DNA of 64,000 nt. Origin: Pasteurellaceae bacterium Pebbles2 (GTDB lineage: Bacteria; Pseudomonadota; Gammaproteobacteria; Enterobacterales; Pasteurellaceae). Numbering within the stretch: position 1 is the first letter of the stretch; each line of letters starts with the position of its first letter. Shown one piece after another: positions 48,489 through 59,218 of the stretch. The stretch is taken from positions 310,001 through 374,000 of the forward strand of contig LVZA01000001.1 in NCBI GenBank assembly GCA_023101505.1, in the 5' to 3' direction. The notes beneath the pieces are model-generated. The model searched no databases. It saw only the letters and a list, made by a program, of their open reading frames with translations, and was not told the DNA's origin. The translations under genes were made by a program, and so were the position numbers.

Positions 48489-48526
48489 GACCGCACTTTT
48501 AATCAAAATATCTCAAAAGTGCGGTC
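48489..48526 (-). terminator. inverted uptake-signal terminator of the pyruvate dehydrogenase operon
   Basis: GACCGCACTTTT (48489-48500) pairs exactly with AAAAGTGCGGTC (48515-48526). On the minus strand it is followed by TTTTTTTG. It lies about 25 bp past the lpdA stop. Confidence 0.9.
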
Positions 48527-48549
48527 AATTTTAGTTTAGTTTTAACGAA

Positions 48550-49974
48550 TTATTTTTTCTTCGCTTTTGCATTTGGTAAGTCAGTAATTGAACCCTCAAA
48601 TACTTCAGCAGCAAGACCCACAGATTCGTGTAAAGTTGGGTGAGCGTGAATGGTTAATGCGATGTCTTCTGCATCACAACCCATTTCGATTGCTAAGCCG
48701 ATTTCGCCTAATAATTCACCTGCATTCGTTCCCACGATTGCCCCACCTAAAATACGATGTGTATCTTTATCGAAAATTAACTTCGTCATACCTTCTGCAC
48801 AATCAGATGCGATTGCACGACCTGAAGCTGCCCACGGGAAGTTAGCCACTTCATAGTTAAGGTTTTCAGCTTTACATTCTTTCTCAGTTTTACCCACCCA
48901 AGCAACTTCTGGCTCAGTATAAGCAATCGATGGAATAACTTTTGGATCGAAGTAATGTTTTTTGCCTGCGATAACTTCAGCTGCAACGTGTCCTTCGTGT
49001 ACACCTTTGTGCGCTAACATTGGTTGACCAACGATATCGCCAATCGCATAGATGTGTGGCACGTTAGTGCGCATTTGTTTATCTGTGCGGATAAAGCCAC
49101 GATCATCTACTTCAACACCTGCAAGATGCGCATCAATTAATTTACCATTTGGTGTACGACCAATAGCAACTAATACTGCATCATAAACACGAGTTTCGTT
49201 AGCCGCTTTGCCTTCCATTGAAACGTGAATACCATCTTCTTTTGCTTCAACTGCAGTTACTTTCGTTTCTAAAAGTAAGTTGAATTTTTTCTCGATTTGT
49301 TTGGTATAAATTTTCACAATATCTTTATCGGCTGCAGGAATAACTTGGTCGAACATTTCAACAACGTCGATTTCTGAACCTAGCGCATTATAAACTGTAC
49401 CCATTTCTAAACCGATGATACCACCGCCCATAACGAGTAATTTTTTCGGCACTTCACGCAATGCTAAAGCATCTGTTGAATCCCAAACTCGTGGATCTTC
49501 GTGTGGAATAAATGGTAATTGAATTGGACGAGAACCTGCTGCAATAATCGCATTATCAAATTTGATTGAGGTTGCATTGCCATCACGATCTGTTGCAACT
49601 AAAGTGTGGCTGTCTGCAAATTTAGCTAAGCCCTCAACAACAGTGACTTTACGCATTTTCGCCATACCCGCTAAGCCGCCAGTTAAACGGCTCACTACGC
49701 CATCTTTACCTGCACGGATTTTATCTAAATCAACGGTTGGTTCGCCAAATACGATACCGTGGTGTTCAACGTGTTTTGCATCTTCGATCACTTTAGCAAC
49801 GTGTAATAAGGCTTTAGACGGAATACAACCCACGTTTAAGCACACGCCACCAAGGGTTGAATAACGTTCAACAAGAACGGTTTCTAAACCTAAGTCAGCA
49901 CAACGGAATGCTGCAGAATAACCTGCAGGACCTGCGCCAAGAACAACAACTTGTGTTTTAATTTCTTTGCTCAT
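48550..49974 (-). CDS. lpdA: dihydrolipoamide dehydrogenase (E3)
   Basis: E3 reoxidises the lipoyl arms of the pyruvate and 2-oxoglutarate dehydrogenase complexes. The 474-residue flavoprotein has the FAD site VVVLGAGPAGYSAAF, the redox-active pair in GGVCLNVGCIPSKAL, an NAD site (LLVMGGGIIGLEMG), the second FAD motif IYAIGDIVGQPMLAHKG and the catalytic HAHPTLHESV. ATG 49974 is chosen to match the family start MSKEIKTQVVVLG; the open frame extends 12 codons further. It is the last gene of aceE-aceF-lpdA. Confidence 0.97.
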   Translation of the reverse strand: MSKEIKTQVVVLGAGPAGYSAAFRCADLGLETVLVERYSTLGGVCLNVGCIPSKALLHVAKVIEDAKHVEHHGIVFGEPTVDLDKIRAGKDGVVSRLTGGLAGMAKMRKVTVVEGLAKFADSHTLVATDRDGNATSIKFDNAIIAAGSRPIQLPFIPHEDPRVWDSTDALALREVPKKLLVMGGGIIGLEMGTVYNALGSEIDVVEMFDQVIPAADKDIVKIYTKQIEKKFNLLLETKVTAVEAKEDGIHVSMEGKAANETRVYDAVLVAIGRTPNGKLIDAHLAGVEVDDRGFIRTDKQMRTNVPHIYAIGDIVGQPMLAHKGVHEGHVAAEVIAGKKHYFDPKVIPSIAYTEPEVAWVGKTEKECKAENLNYEVANFPWAASGRAIASDCAEGMTKLIFDKDTHRILGGAIVGTNAGELLGEIGLAIEMGCDAEDIALTIHAHPTLHESVGLAAEVFEGSITDLPNAKAKKK

Positions 49975-50031
49975 TTTCTTTTCCTTTTTGAAAACGTGCG
50001 GATTTTTCACCGCACTTTCACAAGATGATAA

Positions 50032-51921
50032 TTACATTGCCAAGCGACGTAAATCAGATAACACGCCATTGATGAAGCTAATGAAGCGTGCACCATCTGC
50101 ACCGTCAATTACACGGTGGTCGAATGATAATGACAATGGAAGCATTAAACGTGGAGCGAATTCTTTACCGTTCCATACTGGTGCCATTTCAGATTTAGAC
50201 ACGCCTAAGATTGCGACTTCAGGTGCATTAACGATTGGGGCAAAATGCGTTGTACCAATACCGCCTAAACTTGAAATAGTGAAACAGCCACCTTGCATAT
50301 CAGCCGCAGTTAATTTACCTGCACGAGCTTTTTTCGACACTTCCATTAATTCACGAGAAAGTTCGATGATACCTTTTTTGTTCACATCTTTGAACACTGG
50401 CACAACTAAGCCGTTTGGTGTATCAACAGCCACACCGATGTTAACATATTTTTTCAATGTTAAACGTTGACCGTCTTCAGAAATTGAGCTGTTGAAACGT
50501 GGATAAGCTTCTAAAGCTTTCGCTGCCGCTTTCATAATAAACACAACTGGCGTGATTTTCACGTCTAATTTTTGTTTTTCTGCTAACACGTTTTGTTCTT
50601 TACGGAATTGCTCTAAATCAGTGATGTCCGCACGGTCGAAATGAGTTACGTGTGGGATCATTACCCAGTTGCGGTGTAAGTTTGCACCTGAGATTTTGTT
50701 GATACGAGTTAATTCAACTTCTTCAACTTCACCAAATTTGCTGAAGTCCACTTTCGGCCAAGGCAATAAGCCTAAACCTGCGCCGTTCGCTGCGCCTGTG
50801 CCTGCTGAACCGCTTTCTAATGCGGCGATTGCTGCCTTCACATACGCTTGAACGTCTTCTTTTAAGATACGACCTTTGCGACCAGTTCCTTTAACTTTGT
50901 CTAAGTTTACGCCAAACTCACGTGCTAAACGACGAACAACTGGCGTTGCGTGATGGAATGTTGCACTTGCCGTTACGCTATCTTGGTTTACTGGCGCAAG
51001 TGATTGTGCTGGTGCGCTTGCTGCTGGTACTGGTGCTGCTTGTGTTGCAGGAGCAGCTTGAGCCACTGGTGCTGTAGCAGGCGCTGCGCCAGCAACTTCA
51101 AATTTCATAATTAATGAACCCGTCGATACTTTATCGCCTGATTTCACTAAAATTTCTTTTACCACACCCGAAAATGGTGCTGGCACTTCCATTGACGCTT
51201 TGTCGCCTTCAACGGTGATTAATGATTGTTCTTCAGAAACAGTATCACCAACATTAACCATAATTTCGGTTACGTTTACTTCATCGCCACCGATGTCTGG
51301 CACGTTAACTTCTTTAATTGCAGAAGCCGCTGGTGCAGATGCTGGTGCAGCCGCTTGAGCTACTGGTGCTGCTGCAGGTACTGATGATGCAGTTTCAAAT
51401 TTCATAATCAATTTACCAGTCGATACTTTATCGCCTACATTGATTAAAATTTCTTTAACCACACCAGCGATTGGTGCTGGCACTTCCATTGAGGCTTTAT
51501 CGCCTTCAACGTTGATGATTGATTGATCAACTTCTACGCTGTCACCTACTTTCACCATAATTTCAGTCACGTTGACTTCATCAGAACCGATGTCTGGCAC
51601 ATTCACTTCAACAACAGCTGAAGCGGTTGGTGCGGCTACTGGAGCTGGTGCTGCTTCTGCTTTTGGTGCTTCGGCTGCTGGCGCTGAACCTGCAGCTTCT
51701 AATACTAACATTGGTGAACCCGTGGTCACTTTATCGCCCACTTTCACTAAAACTTCTTTTACCACGCCAGCTTCAGGTGCTGGTACTTCCATTGAAGCTT
51801 TATCACCTTCAACGTTGATAATTGATTGATCAACAGAAATGGTATCACCCACGCTCACCATAACTTCTGTTACTGTAACTTCATCACTACCAATATCTGG
51901 TACTTGGATTTGTTTTGACAT
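50032..51921 (-). CDS. aceF: pyruvate dehydrogenase E2 (dihydrolipoyl acetyltransferase), three lipoyl domains
   Basis: E2 is the core of the pyruvate dehydrogenase complex. The 629-residue protein has three tandem lipoyl domains (about 1-75, 107-182 and 208-283), each with the modified Lys in [11 protein letters not shown]. They are joined by Ala/Pro-rich linkers. A peripheral subunit-binding domain (about 323-360, [19 protein letters not shown]) and the catalytic acetyltransferase domain with [15 protein letters not shown] at the end follow. Three lipoyl domains match the E. coli form; as I recall the H. influenzae protein has fewer. The DNA of the three repeats is similar enough to recombine. 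Confidence 0.97.
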   Translation of the reverse strand: MSKQIQVPDIGSDEVTVTEVMVSVGDTISVDQSIINVEGDKASMEVPAPEAGVVKEVLVKVGDKVTTGSPMLVLEAAGSAPAAEAPKAEAAPAPVAAPTASAVVEVNVPDIGSDEVNVTEIMVKVGDSVEVDQSIINVEGDKASMEVPAPIAGVVKEILINVGDKVSTGKLIMKFETASSVPAAAPVAQAAAPASAPAASAIKEVNVPDIGGDEVNVTEIMVNVGDTVSEEQSLITVEGDKASMEVPAPFSGVVKEILVKSGDKVSTGSLIMKFEVAGAAPATAPVAQAAPATQAAPVPAASAPAQSLAPVNQDSVTASATFHHATPVVRRLAREFGVNLDKVKGTGRKGRILKEDVQAYVKAAIAALESGSAGTGAANGAGLGLLPWPKVDFSKFGEVEEVELTRINKISGANLHRNWVMIPHVTHFDRADITDLEQFRKEQNVLAEKQKLDVKITPVVFIMKAAAKALEAYPRFNSSISEDGQRLTLKKYVNIGVAVDTPNGLVVPVFKDVNKKGIIELSRELMEVSKKARAGKLTAADMQGGCFTISSLGGIGTTHFAPIVNAPEVAILGVSKSEMAPVWNGKEFAPRLMLPLSLSFDHRVIDGADGARFISFINGVLSDLRRLAM

Positions 51922-51994
51922 TTAATATTCCTTGTTTGAACTGCGGTGTGTTTTCAAAAAGTTTTACTTTTTACACCGCACTTAAAGCGATAAT

Positions 51995-52019
51995 CCAACT
52001 CAGGAAAGCCCTGAGTTGG
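51995..52019 (-). other. intercistronic hairpin between aceE and aceF
   Basis: CCAACTCAGG and CCTGAGTTGG form a perfect 10-bp stem with a five-base loop, just after the aceE stop. No T-tract follows, so it looks like an mRNA-stability or processing element and not a terminator. Confidence 0.6.
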
Positions 52020-52027
52020 AATTGTTA

Positions 52028-54685
52028 TTAAGCGTATAATGGGTTAATGCGATCTACATTTAAACCGAATTTCGCAATAGCTTCTGCTACAACTTTACGC
52101 TCAACAGTACCTTCGTTCGCTAATTGGGTTAATGCTGCAACAACAACGTAACGCTCATCTACTTCGAAGTGTTCACGCAAGTTATCACGGCTATCTGAAC
52201 GACCGAAACCATCAGTACCTAACACGTGATAGTGTTTGCTTGGCACATAAGCACGAATTTGTTCTGCATAAAGTTTCATATAGTCAGTTGAAGCAACGGT
52301 TGGTAAATCAGCTAACACTTGACCTACATAAGGTACACGTGGTGTTTCTGTTGGGTGTAATAAGTTCCAACGAGCTGCGTCAGCACCATCACGACCTAAT
52401 TCATTGAATGATGGCGCAGAGAATACATCTGAAGTTACGCCATAATCATTTGCAAGAATTTGTGCTGCTGCACGAACGTGGCGCATAATCGCACCTGAAC
52501 TTAATAATTGAACGTGTCCTTTTCCGTTACCTTGAACAGTTTCAAATTTATATAAACCTTTACGGATACCTTCTTCTGCACCTTCTGGCATTGCTGGTTG
52601 TTCGGTGATTTCGTTCAATGTGGTGATATAATAGAACACATCTTCTTGTTTTTCACCGTACATACGGTTAATACCGTCTTGAACAATCACAGCAACTTCA
52701 AATGCGAAAGCTGGATCGTAAGTTACACAGTTTGGAATTACACCCGCTTGAATATGGCTATGACCATCTTCGTGTTGTAAACCTTCGCCGTTTAATGTTG
52801 TACGACCTGAAGTACCACCAATCATAAAGCCACGAGCTAATTGGTCGCCTGCCAACCACATCATATCACCCACACGTTGGAAACCAAACATTGAGTAATA
52901 AACGAAGAATGGAATCATTGGGCGGTTACTTACTGAGTAAGAAGTCGCGGCGGCAACCCAAGATGCAGTTGCACCTAATTCGTTGATACCTTCTTGTAAT
53001 ACTTGGCCATCTTTCGCTTCACGATAGTAAGCCACTAAATCACGGTCTGATGGTACATAGTTTTGACCTTCAGGGCTGTAAATACCGATTTGGCGGAATA
53101 AACCTTCCATACCAAATGTACGAGCTTCATCGGCGATGATTGGCACGATTGATTGACCGATATTTTTGTCTTTTAATAACACATTTAACACACGGCTAAA
53201 TGCCATTGTGGTTGAAATGCCACGAGGTTGAGCATCTAATAATGCTTTGAACTCATCTAATGCAGGCACTTGATACTCAATATCAAATTTAGCACGACGA
53301 GCAGGCACATAACCATTTAACGCCTTACGTTGACCGTGAATATAATTATATTCTTCAGAACCTTCGGCAAATTTGATGTATTCTAAGTTTTCTACTTGCT
53401 CATCAGTTAATGGCAAATGGAAATGATCACGGAAGCCTTTTAAGCTTTCTAATGACATTTTTTTAGATTGGTGAGCAGTGTTTTTACTTTCAGCTTCAGG
53501 AATTTTATAACCTTTCACTTGGTGTGCTAAGATCACCACTGGTTTATCTGATTTTTGTGCTCTAGCATAAGCGGCATAAAGTTTTTCTGAATCGTGCGCA
53601 CCACGACGTAATGCCCAGATTTCATCATCTGTCATATCCGCTACTAATGCAGCAGTTTCAGGGTAACGACCGAAGAAATGCTCACGAACATAAGCACCAT
53701 TTTTCGATTTAAAGGTTAAGTAATCACCGTCAACCACTTCCATCATTAACTGTGCTAATTTGCCTGAAGTATCTTTAGCTAAAAGTTTATCCCAGCCACT
53801 ACCCCATAAAACTTTGATTACTTCCCAGCCTGCACCAGTGAATAACCCTTCTAACTCTTGAACGATTTTACCATTACCGTGAACTGGACCATCTAAACGT
53901 TGTAAGTTACAGCTAATCGTAAAGATTAAGTTATTCAATTTCTCACGACCAGCGAACGATAATGCACCTTTAGATTCGATTTCGTCCATTTCACCATCGC
54001 CTAAGAATGCATACACTTTTTGGTCTGCAGTATCTTTTAAGCCACGATTTTCAAGATATTTTAAAAAACGAGCTTGATAAATTGCATTAACAGGACCTAA
54101 ACCCATAGATACTGTTGAGAACTGCCAAAACTCCGGCATTAATTTCGGGTGTGGATAAGAAGATAAACCATCAGCAAAGGCTTCTTGACGGAAATTGTCT
54201 AGTTGCGCTTCAGTTAAACGACCCTCAACAAATGCACGTGCATAGATACCTGGTGCTGCGTGTCCTTGAGAGAAAATTAAGTCGCCACCATTTTTTTCTG
54301 TAGCTGCTTTGAAGAAATGGTTATAGCACACTTCATACATTGTAGCGGCTGATTGGAATGTAGAAATATGACCACCTAAATCAAGGTCTTTCTTCTGACT
54401 ACGCAATACCATTGCAATCGCATTCCAACGTACAGCAGAACGAATACGGCGTTCAATTTCTTTATTACCAGGGTACGCAGGTTGCTCTGAAACTGGAATT
54501 GTATTGACATATTCTGTTGTTACACCTGTTGGTAATGAAACACCGTTATTACGAGCCTGACCAATCACTTGCTCAATAATGTATTGAGCTCTTTCTAAGC
54601 CCTCTTCACGAATTAATGAATCAAGTGATTCCAACCAATCTTGAGTTTCGATTGGATCTACGTCATTCTTTACGATTTCTGACAT
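52028..54685 (-). CDS. aceE: pyruvate dehydrogenase E1 component AceE
   Basis: E1 decarboxylates pyruvate with thiamine diphosphate and acetylates the E2 lipoyl arms. The 885-residue homodimeric type is typical of gamma-proteobacteria. The ThDP motif runs from FLGDGEMDEIESKGAL to FTISCNLQRLDG (about 230-265). Other marks are ISTFQSAATMYEVCYNHFF, FSQGHAAPGIYARAF and GTDGFGRSDSRDNLREHFEVD. ATG 54685 follows AAGGAAAAG and gives the family start; an extension to 54787 is unlikely. No pdhR regulator gene lies upstream as it does in enterics. Confidence 0.97.
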   Translation of the reverse strand: MSEIVKNDVDPIETQDWLESLDSLIREEGLERAQYIIEQVIGQARNNGVSLPTGVTTEYVNTIPVSEQPAYPGNKEIERRIRSAVRWNAIAMVLRSQKKDLDLGGHISTFQSAATMYEVCYNHFFKAATEKNGGDLIFSQGHAAPGIYARAFVEGRLTEAQLDNFRQEAFADGLSSYPHPKLMPEFWQFSTVSMGLGPVNAIYQARFLKYLENRGLKDTADQKVYAFLGDGEMDEIESKGALSFAGREKLNNLIFTISCNLQRLDGPVHGNGKIVQELEGLFTGAGWEVIKVLWGSGWDKLLAKDTSGKLAQLMMEVVDGDYLTFKSKNGAYVREHFFGRYPETAALVADMTDDEIWALRRGAHDSEKLYAAYARAQKSDKPVVILAHQVKGYKIPEAESKNTAHQSKKMSLESLKGFRDHFHLPLTDEQVENLEYIKFAEGSEEYNYIHGQRKALNGYVPARRAKFDIEYQVPALDEFKALLDAQPRGISTTMAFSRVLNVLLKDKNIGQSIVPIIADEARTFGMEGLFRQIGIYSPEGQNYVPSDRDLVAYYREAKDGQVLQEGINELGATASWVAAATSYSVSNRPMIPFFVYYSMFGFQRVGDMMWLAGDQLARGFMIGGTSGRTTLNGEGLQHEDGHSHIQAGVIPNCVTYDPAFAFEVAVIVQDGINRMYGEKQEDVFYYITTLNEITEQPAMPEGAEEGIRKGLYKFETVQGNGKGHVQLLSSGAIMRHVRAAAQILANDYGVTSDVFSAPSFNELGRDGADAARWNLLHPTETPRVPYVGQVLADLPTVASTDYMKLYAEQIRAYVPSKHYHVLGTDGFGRSDSRDNLREHFEVDERYVVVAALTQLANEGTVERKVVAEAIAKFGLNVDRINPLYA

Positions 54686-54904
54686 AGTCTTTTCCTTATT
54701 TAGATAAGTTAATAAAAATACATTTAGCAAACAGCTAAACACGGAGTTGATAACTAAATTCTTGCATTTAAAACGAACAGGCGACAAGCCTGATTCGATT
54801 TGAACAAATTCTGTAAATTTTATTAGATTTTTTTAATAAAAGACAGTAAAACTTGTCTCTTTTTTAACATTATTTTTACTTTTAAAAAAATTTCTGCTTT
54901 TTTG

Positions 54905-54938
54905 ACCGCACTTTTGCTGAAAAGTGCGGTGTTTTTTG
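54905..54938. terminator. inverted uptake-signal hairpin upstream of aceE
   Basis: ACCGCACTTTT (54905-54915) and AAAAGTGCGGT (54920-54930) make an 11-bp stem with loop GCTG. T-rich sequence follows on the plus side and A/T-rich on the other. It insulates the pts and pdh operons. Confidence 0.8.
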
Positions 54939-55029
54939 ATTGAATTTCACTAATTTTAAACCAAAGACAGTACTCAATCCAAAATAGAACCCAGCAATTT
55001 TAAAAATCACAGTTTAAAGGTTAAGCATA

Positions 55030-55056
55030 AGAAAAAGCTCGCCGAAGCGAGCTTTA
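55030..55056 (-). terminator. terminator of ptsHI-crr
   Basis: On the minus strand AAGCTCGC-ttcg-GCGAGCTT is followed by TTTCTTATG. It lies 8 bp past the crr stop. Confidence 0.92.
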
Positions 55057-55062
55057 AAAGAA

Positions 55063-55563
55063 TTATTTTTTCAATACTAAGACTACAGACTCTCCAGCGA
55101 CTACATCACCTGCTTTTTTGGTGATATTGCTGATTTCGTCCATATTTGAAATGACGATAGGTGTTAAAACTGATTTTGCTTTTTGCTCTAACAAAGGCAA
55201 ATCAAATTCAATGACGGTTTCGCCACGTTTAATTTGTTGACCCTCTTGCGCTACACGAGTAAAGCCCTCGCCTTTCAATTCAACGGTGTCGATACCGAAG
55301 TGAACGAAAAGCTCAACCCCTTCTTTAGATTCCATTGAAAATGCGTGGTTTGTTTCAAAAATTTTACCAATCACACCATCAACAGGCGCTACAATCTTGT
55401 TACTATTTGGGCGGATTGCGATACCATCGCCAACGATTTTCTCAGAGAAAACTACATCTGGCACATCTTCGATGTTCACAATTTCACCAGAAAGCGGTGA
55501 GTAAATTTCAACTTCAACCGCTTTGCTTTCTTTCGCACCAAACAATTTATCAAAAAATCCCAT
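55063..55563 (-). CDS. crr: glucose-specific PTS enzyme IIA
   Basis: EIIA-Glc relays phosphate from HPr to sugar permeases and signals carbon status to adenylate cyclase and to non-PTS permeases. The 166-residue protein has the active-site His in LFVHFGIDTVEL (near residue 90) and the second conserved His in NKIVAPVDGVIGKIFETNHAF (near 75). It is the last gene of ptsH-ptsI-crr, 64 bp after ptsI with a strong hairpin in that gap. Confidence 0.97.
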   Translation of the reverse strand: MGFFDKLFGAKESKAVEVEIYSPLSGEIVNIEDVPDVVFSEKIVGDGIAIRPNSNKIVAPVDGVIGKIFETNHAFSMESKEGVELFVHFGIDTVELKGEGFTRVAQEGQQIKRGETVIEFDLPLLEQKAKSVLTPIVISNMDEISNITKKAGDVVAGESVVLVLKK

Positions 55564-55585
55564 TTCTACACTCCTGTAATATGAA

Positions 55586-55619
55586 CAAAGATTTTGCGTA
55601 TTCTAACGCAAAATCTTTG
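55586..55619 (-). other. intercistronic hairpin between ptsI and crr
   Basis: CAAAGATTTTGCGT (55586-55599) and its exact complement (55606-55619) form a 14-bp stem with loop ATTCTA. On the minus strand TTCATATTAC follows, which is not a proper T-tract. It may adjust crr expression or protect the upstream mRNA. Confidence 0.65.
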
Positions 55620-55627
55620 ATTTGTAT

Positions 55628-57355
55628 CTAGTAAAATGCGTTTTCTTTTAAGAAATCGTTTACTAAGGTTTCAATTTCCGCTGCTGTCGGCATTTGCAAG
55701 GCTTGTTCTGCCAGTGCTTTTGCATCTTCATAATTCACATTACGGATAATTTTCTTAATGCGAGGTACTGAAATTGCACTCATACTAAATTCATCTAAGC
55801 CCATACCTAACAACAAGACTGTGGCACGCTCATCACCCGCTAATTCACCACACATTCCTGTCCATTTTCCCTCGGTGTGTGAAGCGTCGATAACTTGTTT
55901 AATCAAGCCTAACACCGATGGCGACATTGGATTATATAAATGAGAAATCATTTCGTTACCACGGTCAACCGCTAAAGTATATTGGGTTAAATCGTTAGTA
56001 CCGATACTAAAGAAGTCCACTTCTTTCGCTAAGAATTTAGCATTCACCGCAGCCGATGGTGTTTCCACCATTACACCCACTTGAATATTTTCATCAAAGG
56101 CTTTGCCCTCGTTGCGTAATTCTTGTTTTAATTGTTCAATCACCGATTTTAATTCACGAATTTCTTCCACTGAAATAATCATCGGGAACATCATCGCTAA
56201 TTTACCAAATGCGGAAGCACGCAATACTGCACGTAATTGTGCGTGTAAAATTTCACGACGATCCAAGGCAATACGAATCGCACGCCAGCCCAAGAATGGG
56301 TTCATTTCTTTTGGTAAATTTAAATAGGGTAATTCTTTATCGCCACCAATATCCATTGTGCGTAGCACCACCAAACGTCCATTCATTGCTTCTACGACTT
56401 CTTTATAAGCAATAAATTGTTCTTCTTCTGTTGGAAGTTGCTCACGATCCATAAAGAGGAATTCGGTACGATACAAGCCCACGCCCTCAGCACCATTACG
56501 ATCTGCACCATCGCAATCACGTAATGTACCAATGTTGGCAACTACATCAACACGATGACCGTCTAATGTCATCGCAGGTAAATCTTTTAATTTTGCTAAT
56601 TCCGCTTTTTCTTCCGCTAATTTTGCTTGCGCTGCTTTTAAGTTAGCAATAACTTCATCGCTTGGATTAACGTGTACCTGATTATTTACTGCATCAAGCA
56701 CTAAGAAATCACCAGAATTAACTAACTGAGTAACATTATTTGTGCCCACAATCGCTGGTAATTCCAACGAGCGAGCCATAATTGAGGTGTGTGAAGTGCG
56801 CCCACCAATATCAGTGATGAAGCCTAACACTTTATCTAAATTTAATTGTGCTGTTTCAGACGGCGTTAAGTCATAAGCAACTAAAATTACTTCTTCGCTA
56901 ATATCGCCTAAATCAACAATGTGCATACCTAAAATATTTTTAATTAAGCGATTACCAATATCACGAATATCGCCAGCACGCTCCTTCAAATATTCATCAT
57001 CAATTTCAGATAACATCGCCACTTGCTGATCAATAATTTTACTTGCAGCCACGCCAGCATTGGCTTTTTGTGAACGAATATAATCAATGATTTCTTCTTC
57101 TAATTCTTCATCTTCTAAGATCATCAAATGACCTTCAAAGATCGCCGCTTTATCTTCGCCTAAAGATTTCAACGCTCGTTCACGAACGGAATTAAGCTGT
57201 TCAACTGCAGCGGTGCGCCCGTCATAAAAGCGTGCAATTTCTGCCTCAACTTGATCATCTGTAATTTTTTTCGTATCAAGTACGATTTTTTCTTCTTTAA
57301 GAACGAGGGCTTTACCGAAAACAATACCCGGGGAAGCAAGAATGCCTGAAATCAT
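55628..57355 (-). CDS. ptsI: PTS enzyme I
   Basis: Enzyme I transfers phosphate from PEP to HPr. The 575-residue protein has the N-terminal HPr-binding and phospho-His domains ([21 protein letters not shown], His near residue 190) and the C-terminal PEP-binding barrel ([42 protein letters not shown], Cys in GMCGELAGD). It lies 95 bp after ptsH. Confidence 0.98.
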   Translation of the reverse strand: MISGILASPGIVFGKALVLKEEKIVLDTKKITDDQVEAEIARFYDGRTAAVEQLNSVRERALKSLGEDKAAIFEGHLMILEDEELEEEIIDYIRSQKANAGVAASKIIDQQVAMLSEIDDEYLKERAGDIRDIGNRLIKNILGMHIVDLGDISEEVILVAYDLTPSETAQLNLDKVLGFITDIGGRTSHTSIMARSLELPAIVGTNNVTQLVNSGDFLVLDAVNNQVHVNPSDEVIANLKAAQAKLAEEKAELAKLKDLPAMTLDGHRVDVVANIGTLRDCDGADRNGAEGVGLYRTEFLFMDREQLPTEEEQFIAYKEVVEAMNGRLVVLRTMDIGGDKELPYLNLPKEMNPFLGWRAIRIALDRREILHAQLRAVLRASAFGKLAMMFPMIISVEEIRELKSVIEQLKQELRNEGKAFDENIQVGVMVETPSAAVNAKFLAKEVDFFSIGTNDLTQYTLAVDRGNEMISHLYNPMSPSVLGLIKQVIDASHTEGKWTGMCGELAGDERATVLLLGMGLDEFSMSAISVPRIKKIIRNVNYEDAKALAEQALQMPTAAEIETLVNDFLKENAFY

Positions 57356-57450
57356 AATTTACCTTCTGAAAAATTGAATGGAATGCGACAAAATAATAGC
57401 CATAAAATGATTGTCTTAAAATTAAAACCGCACTTTATGGCTAATAATAA

Positions 57451-57708
57451 TTACTCCAAAGTTGGCACTAATGCCACTAAATGATCTACCGCTGCTTGCT
57501 CGTCTTCACCGTCAGCAGAAATGGTAATCACTGTGCCTTGTGTTAAGCCTAGGGTTTGTAATTTAAATAGGCTTTTTGCACTTGCACTTTTGCCAGCAGA
57601 AGTTACAGTGATGTCAGCAGCGAATGCTTTTGCTTCTTTCACAAATTGTGCAGCTGGGCGAGTGTGTAAACCACTTGGAGCTGTAATTTCAACGTCTTTT
57701 GAGTACAT
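57451..57708 (-). CDS. ptsH: PTS phosphocarrier HPr
   Basis: This 85-residue phosphocarrier has the active-site His15 in [12 protein letters not shown] and the conserved Ser46 region [13 protein letters not shown]. The AGGAAACATT site precedes the ATG. It heads the ptsHI-crr operon. The 188-bp gap to metC should hold the promoter, but no convincing CRP site is visible. Confidence 0.98.
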   Translation of the reverse strand: MYSKDVEITAPSGLHTRPAAQFVKEAKAFAADITVTSAGKSASAKSLFKLQTLGLTQGTVITISADGEDEQAAVDHLVALVPTLE

Positions 57709-57896
57709 AATGTTTCCTCTATTTTTATGTTTAAATGAAATCTTAAAGCATAAATGATGCCATAAGTTCGATTGAAAATGGCGTTATTCTAAGACATTAA
57801 TCCAACGCACGCACGCTAAAATTCACGAAAATGCCGAAAAAACGGAAAATCGTTCAAATGATGTGCAATATTTAACAATATTTAACATTTTCTTAA

Positions 57897-59096
57897 TCAA
57901 ATTGCTTGCTTTAAACGATTTAGCCCTGCTTTTAAGTCGCAAATTAAATCTTCCACATCTTCAAAACCAATGTGTAATCGGATTAATGTCCCCGTCAAAG
58001 TGCGGTCAATATTTGGACGAATTTTCGCAATTTCTTCAGGTTGATTATACAAAATTAAACTCTCAAATCCGCCCCAAGAATATGCCATTGTGAATAATTC
58101 AAAATGATCCATAAATGCCGAAAGTTGTTCTTGCGTTAATTTTTGCTGTAGCTCAAAGGAAAATAAGCCCGCTGAGCCGCTAAAATCTCGTTTAAAAAAT
58201 TCGTGTCCAGCACAACTCGGCAAAGCTGGGTGATACACCGCTTTCACTTCAGGCTGCTCCGCCAACCACTGCGCCACTTTAATGCTGCTGGCTTCGTGTT
58301 GTTTGAAACGCACCGCCAAAGAGCGAATACCACGAGCGGTGGTATATGCGCTGTCGGCATCAACCATTTGTCCCATTAAATAAGAATTTTCACGCAACTG
58401 ATCCCAACAGCGTGCGTTCGACACCGCCGTACCAATCATTACATCGGAATGCCCAACCAAATATTTTGTGCCTGCTTGAATTGAAATATCCACGCCAAAT
58501 TCTAAGGCTTTAAACAGCACACCACCGCCCCAAGTATTATCAGCCATAATCACTACTTCAGGTTTCACCGCACGCACTGCCTGCACAATCGCAGGCACAT
58601 CAGGCACTTCCATTGTGAGTGAGCTTGGTGTTTCCAAAAATACCACTGCCGTATTTGGGCGCATAAAATCGGCAATTTTTGCACCGCACATTGGATCATA
58701 AAAAGTGGTTTCCACGCCCATTTTGGCTAAAATATGATGGCAAAAATCCTGCGTTGGCTCATAGGCTGCGCCCGACATCAAAACGTGATCGCCTGATTTC
58801 ACAAATGCCAAAATGCTATTCGTTACCGCAGCAGCGCCACAAGGATACAAATAACACCCTGCTCCGCCCTCCATTTCGCACATCAAATCTTGCAAGGCAA
58901 AATGCGTCAATGTACCACGGCGACCATAAAATAACGCTTGTTGAGCACGTTTAATGGTTGCTTGTTTTTTATCCGCAAGGCTGTCAAAAACTAACGAAGA
59001 TGCGCGCTGAATAACCGGATTTACTGCACCTTGACTAACACGTTTATTACGCCCAGAATGCACCAATGTGGTGGCTAATGAATATTTTTTGTCCAT
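57897..59096 (-). CDS. metC: cystathionine beta-lyase
   Basis: MetC splits cystathionine to homocysteine, pyruvate and ammonia in methionine synthesis. The 399-residue PLP enzyme of the Cys/Met metabolism family has [52 protein letters not shown] and the PLP Lys in [24 protein letters not shown] near the C-terminus favours beta-lyase over gamma-synthase. It is divergent from a MerR-family gene with 122 bp between. Confidence 0.93.
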   Translation of the reverse strand: MDKKYSLATTLVHSGRNKRVSQGAVNPVIQRASSLVFDSLADKKQATIKRAQQALFYGRRGTLTHFALQDLMCEMEGGAGCYLYPCGAAAVTNSILAFVKSGDHVLMSGAAYEPTQDFCHHILAKMGVETTFYDPMCGAKIADFMRPNTAVVFLETPSSLTMEVPDVPAIVQAVRAVKPEVVIMADNTWGGGVLFKALEFGVDISIQAGTKYLVGHSDVMIGTAVSNARCWDQLRENSYLMGQMVDADSAYTTARGIRSLAVRFKQHEASSIKVAQWLAEQPEVKAVYHPALPSCAGHEFFKRDFSGSAGLFSFELQQKLTQEQLSAFMDHFELFTMAYSWGGFESLILYNQPEEIAKIRPNIDRTLTGTLIRLHIGFEDVEDLICDLKAGLNRLKQAI

Positions 59097-59218
59097 TTTG
59101 ACTTTCCTTGATTGACGAATTATTTCATCGCAAAAATTTCCGTTGCGATAACCAACTGATTATAGTCTAATACATTTACGCACAAAAAGCCCACATCTGT
59201 ATAATAAGAAAATCAAAA

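Larger units (their letters stand above)
54686..55062. other. gene-free stretch between the pdh and pts operons
   Basis: This 377-bp AT-rich gap should hold the aceE promoter. It contains an inverted uptake-signal hairpin (54905-54930) and the crr terminator (55030-55056). I see no coding frame. Confidence 0.7.

Noticed and set aside
50032-51921. Threefold internal repeat as a mobile or variable repeat.
   Set aside because: It is the normal set of three lipoyl domains of AceF.
57709-57896. A CRP site before ptsH.
   Set aside because: Only weak TGTGA-like fragments are present; no palindrome close to the consensus was found.
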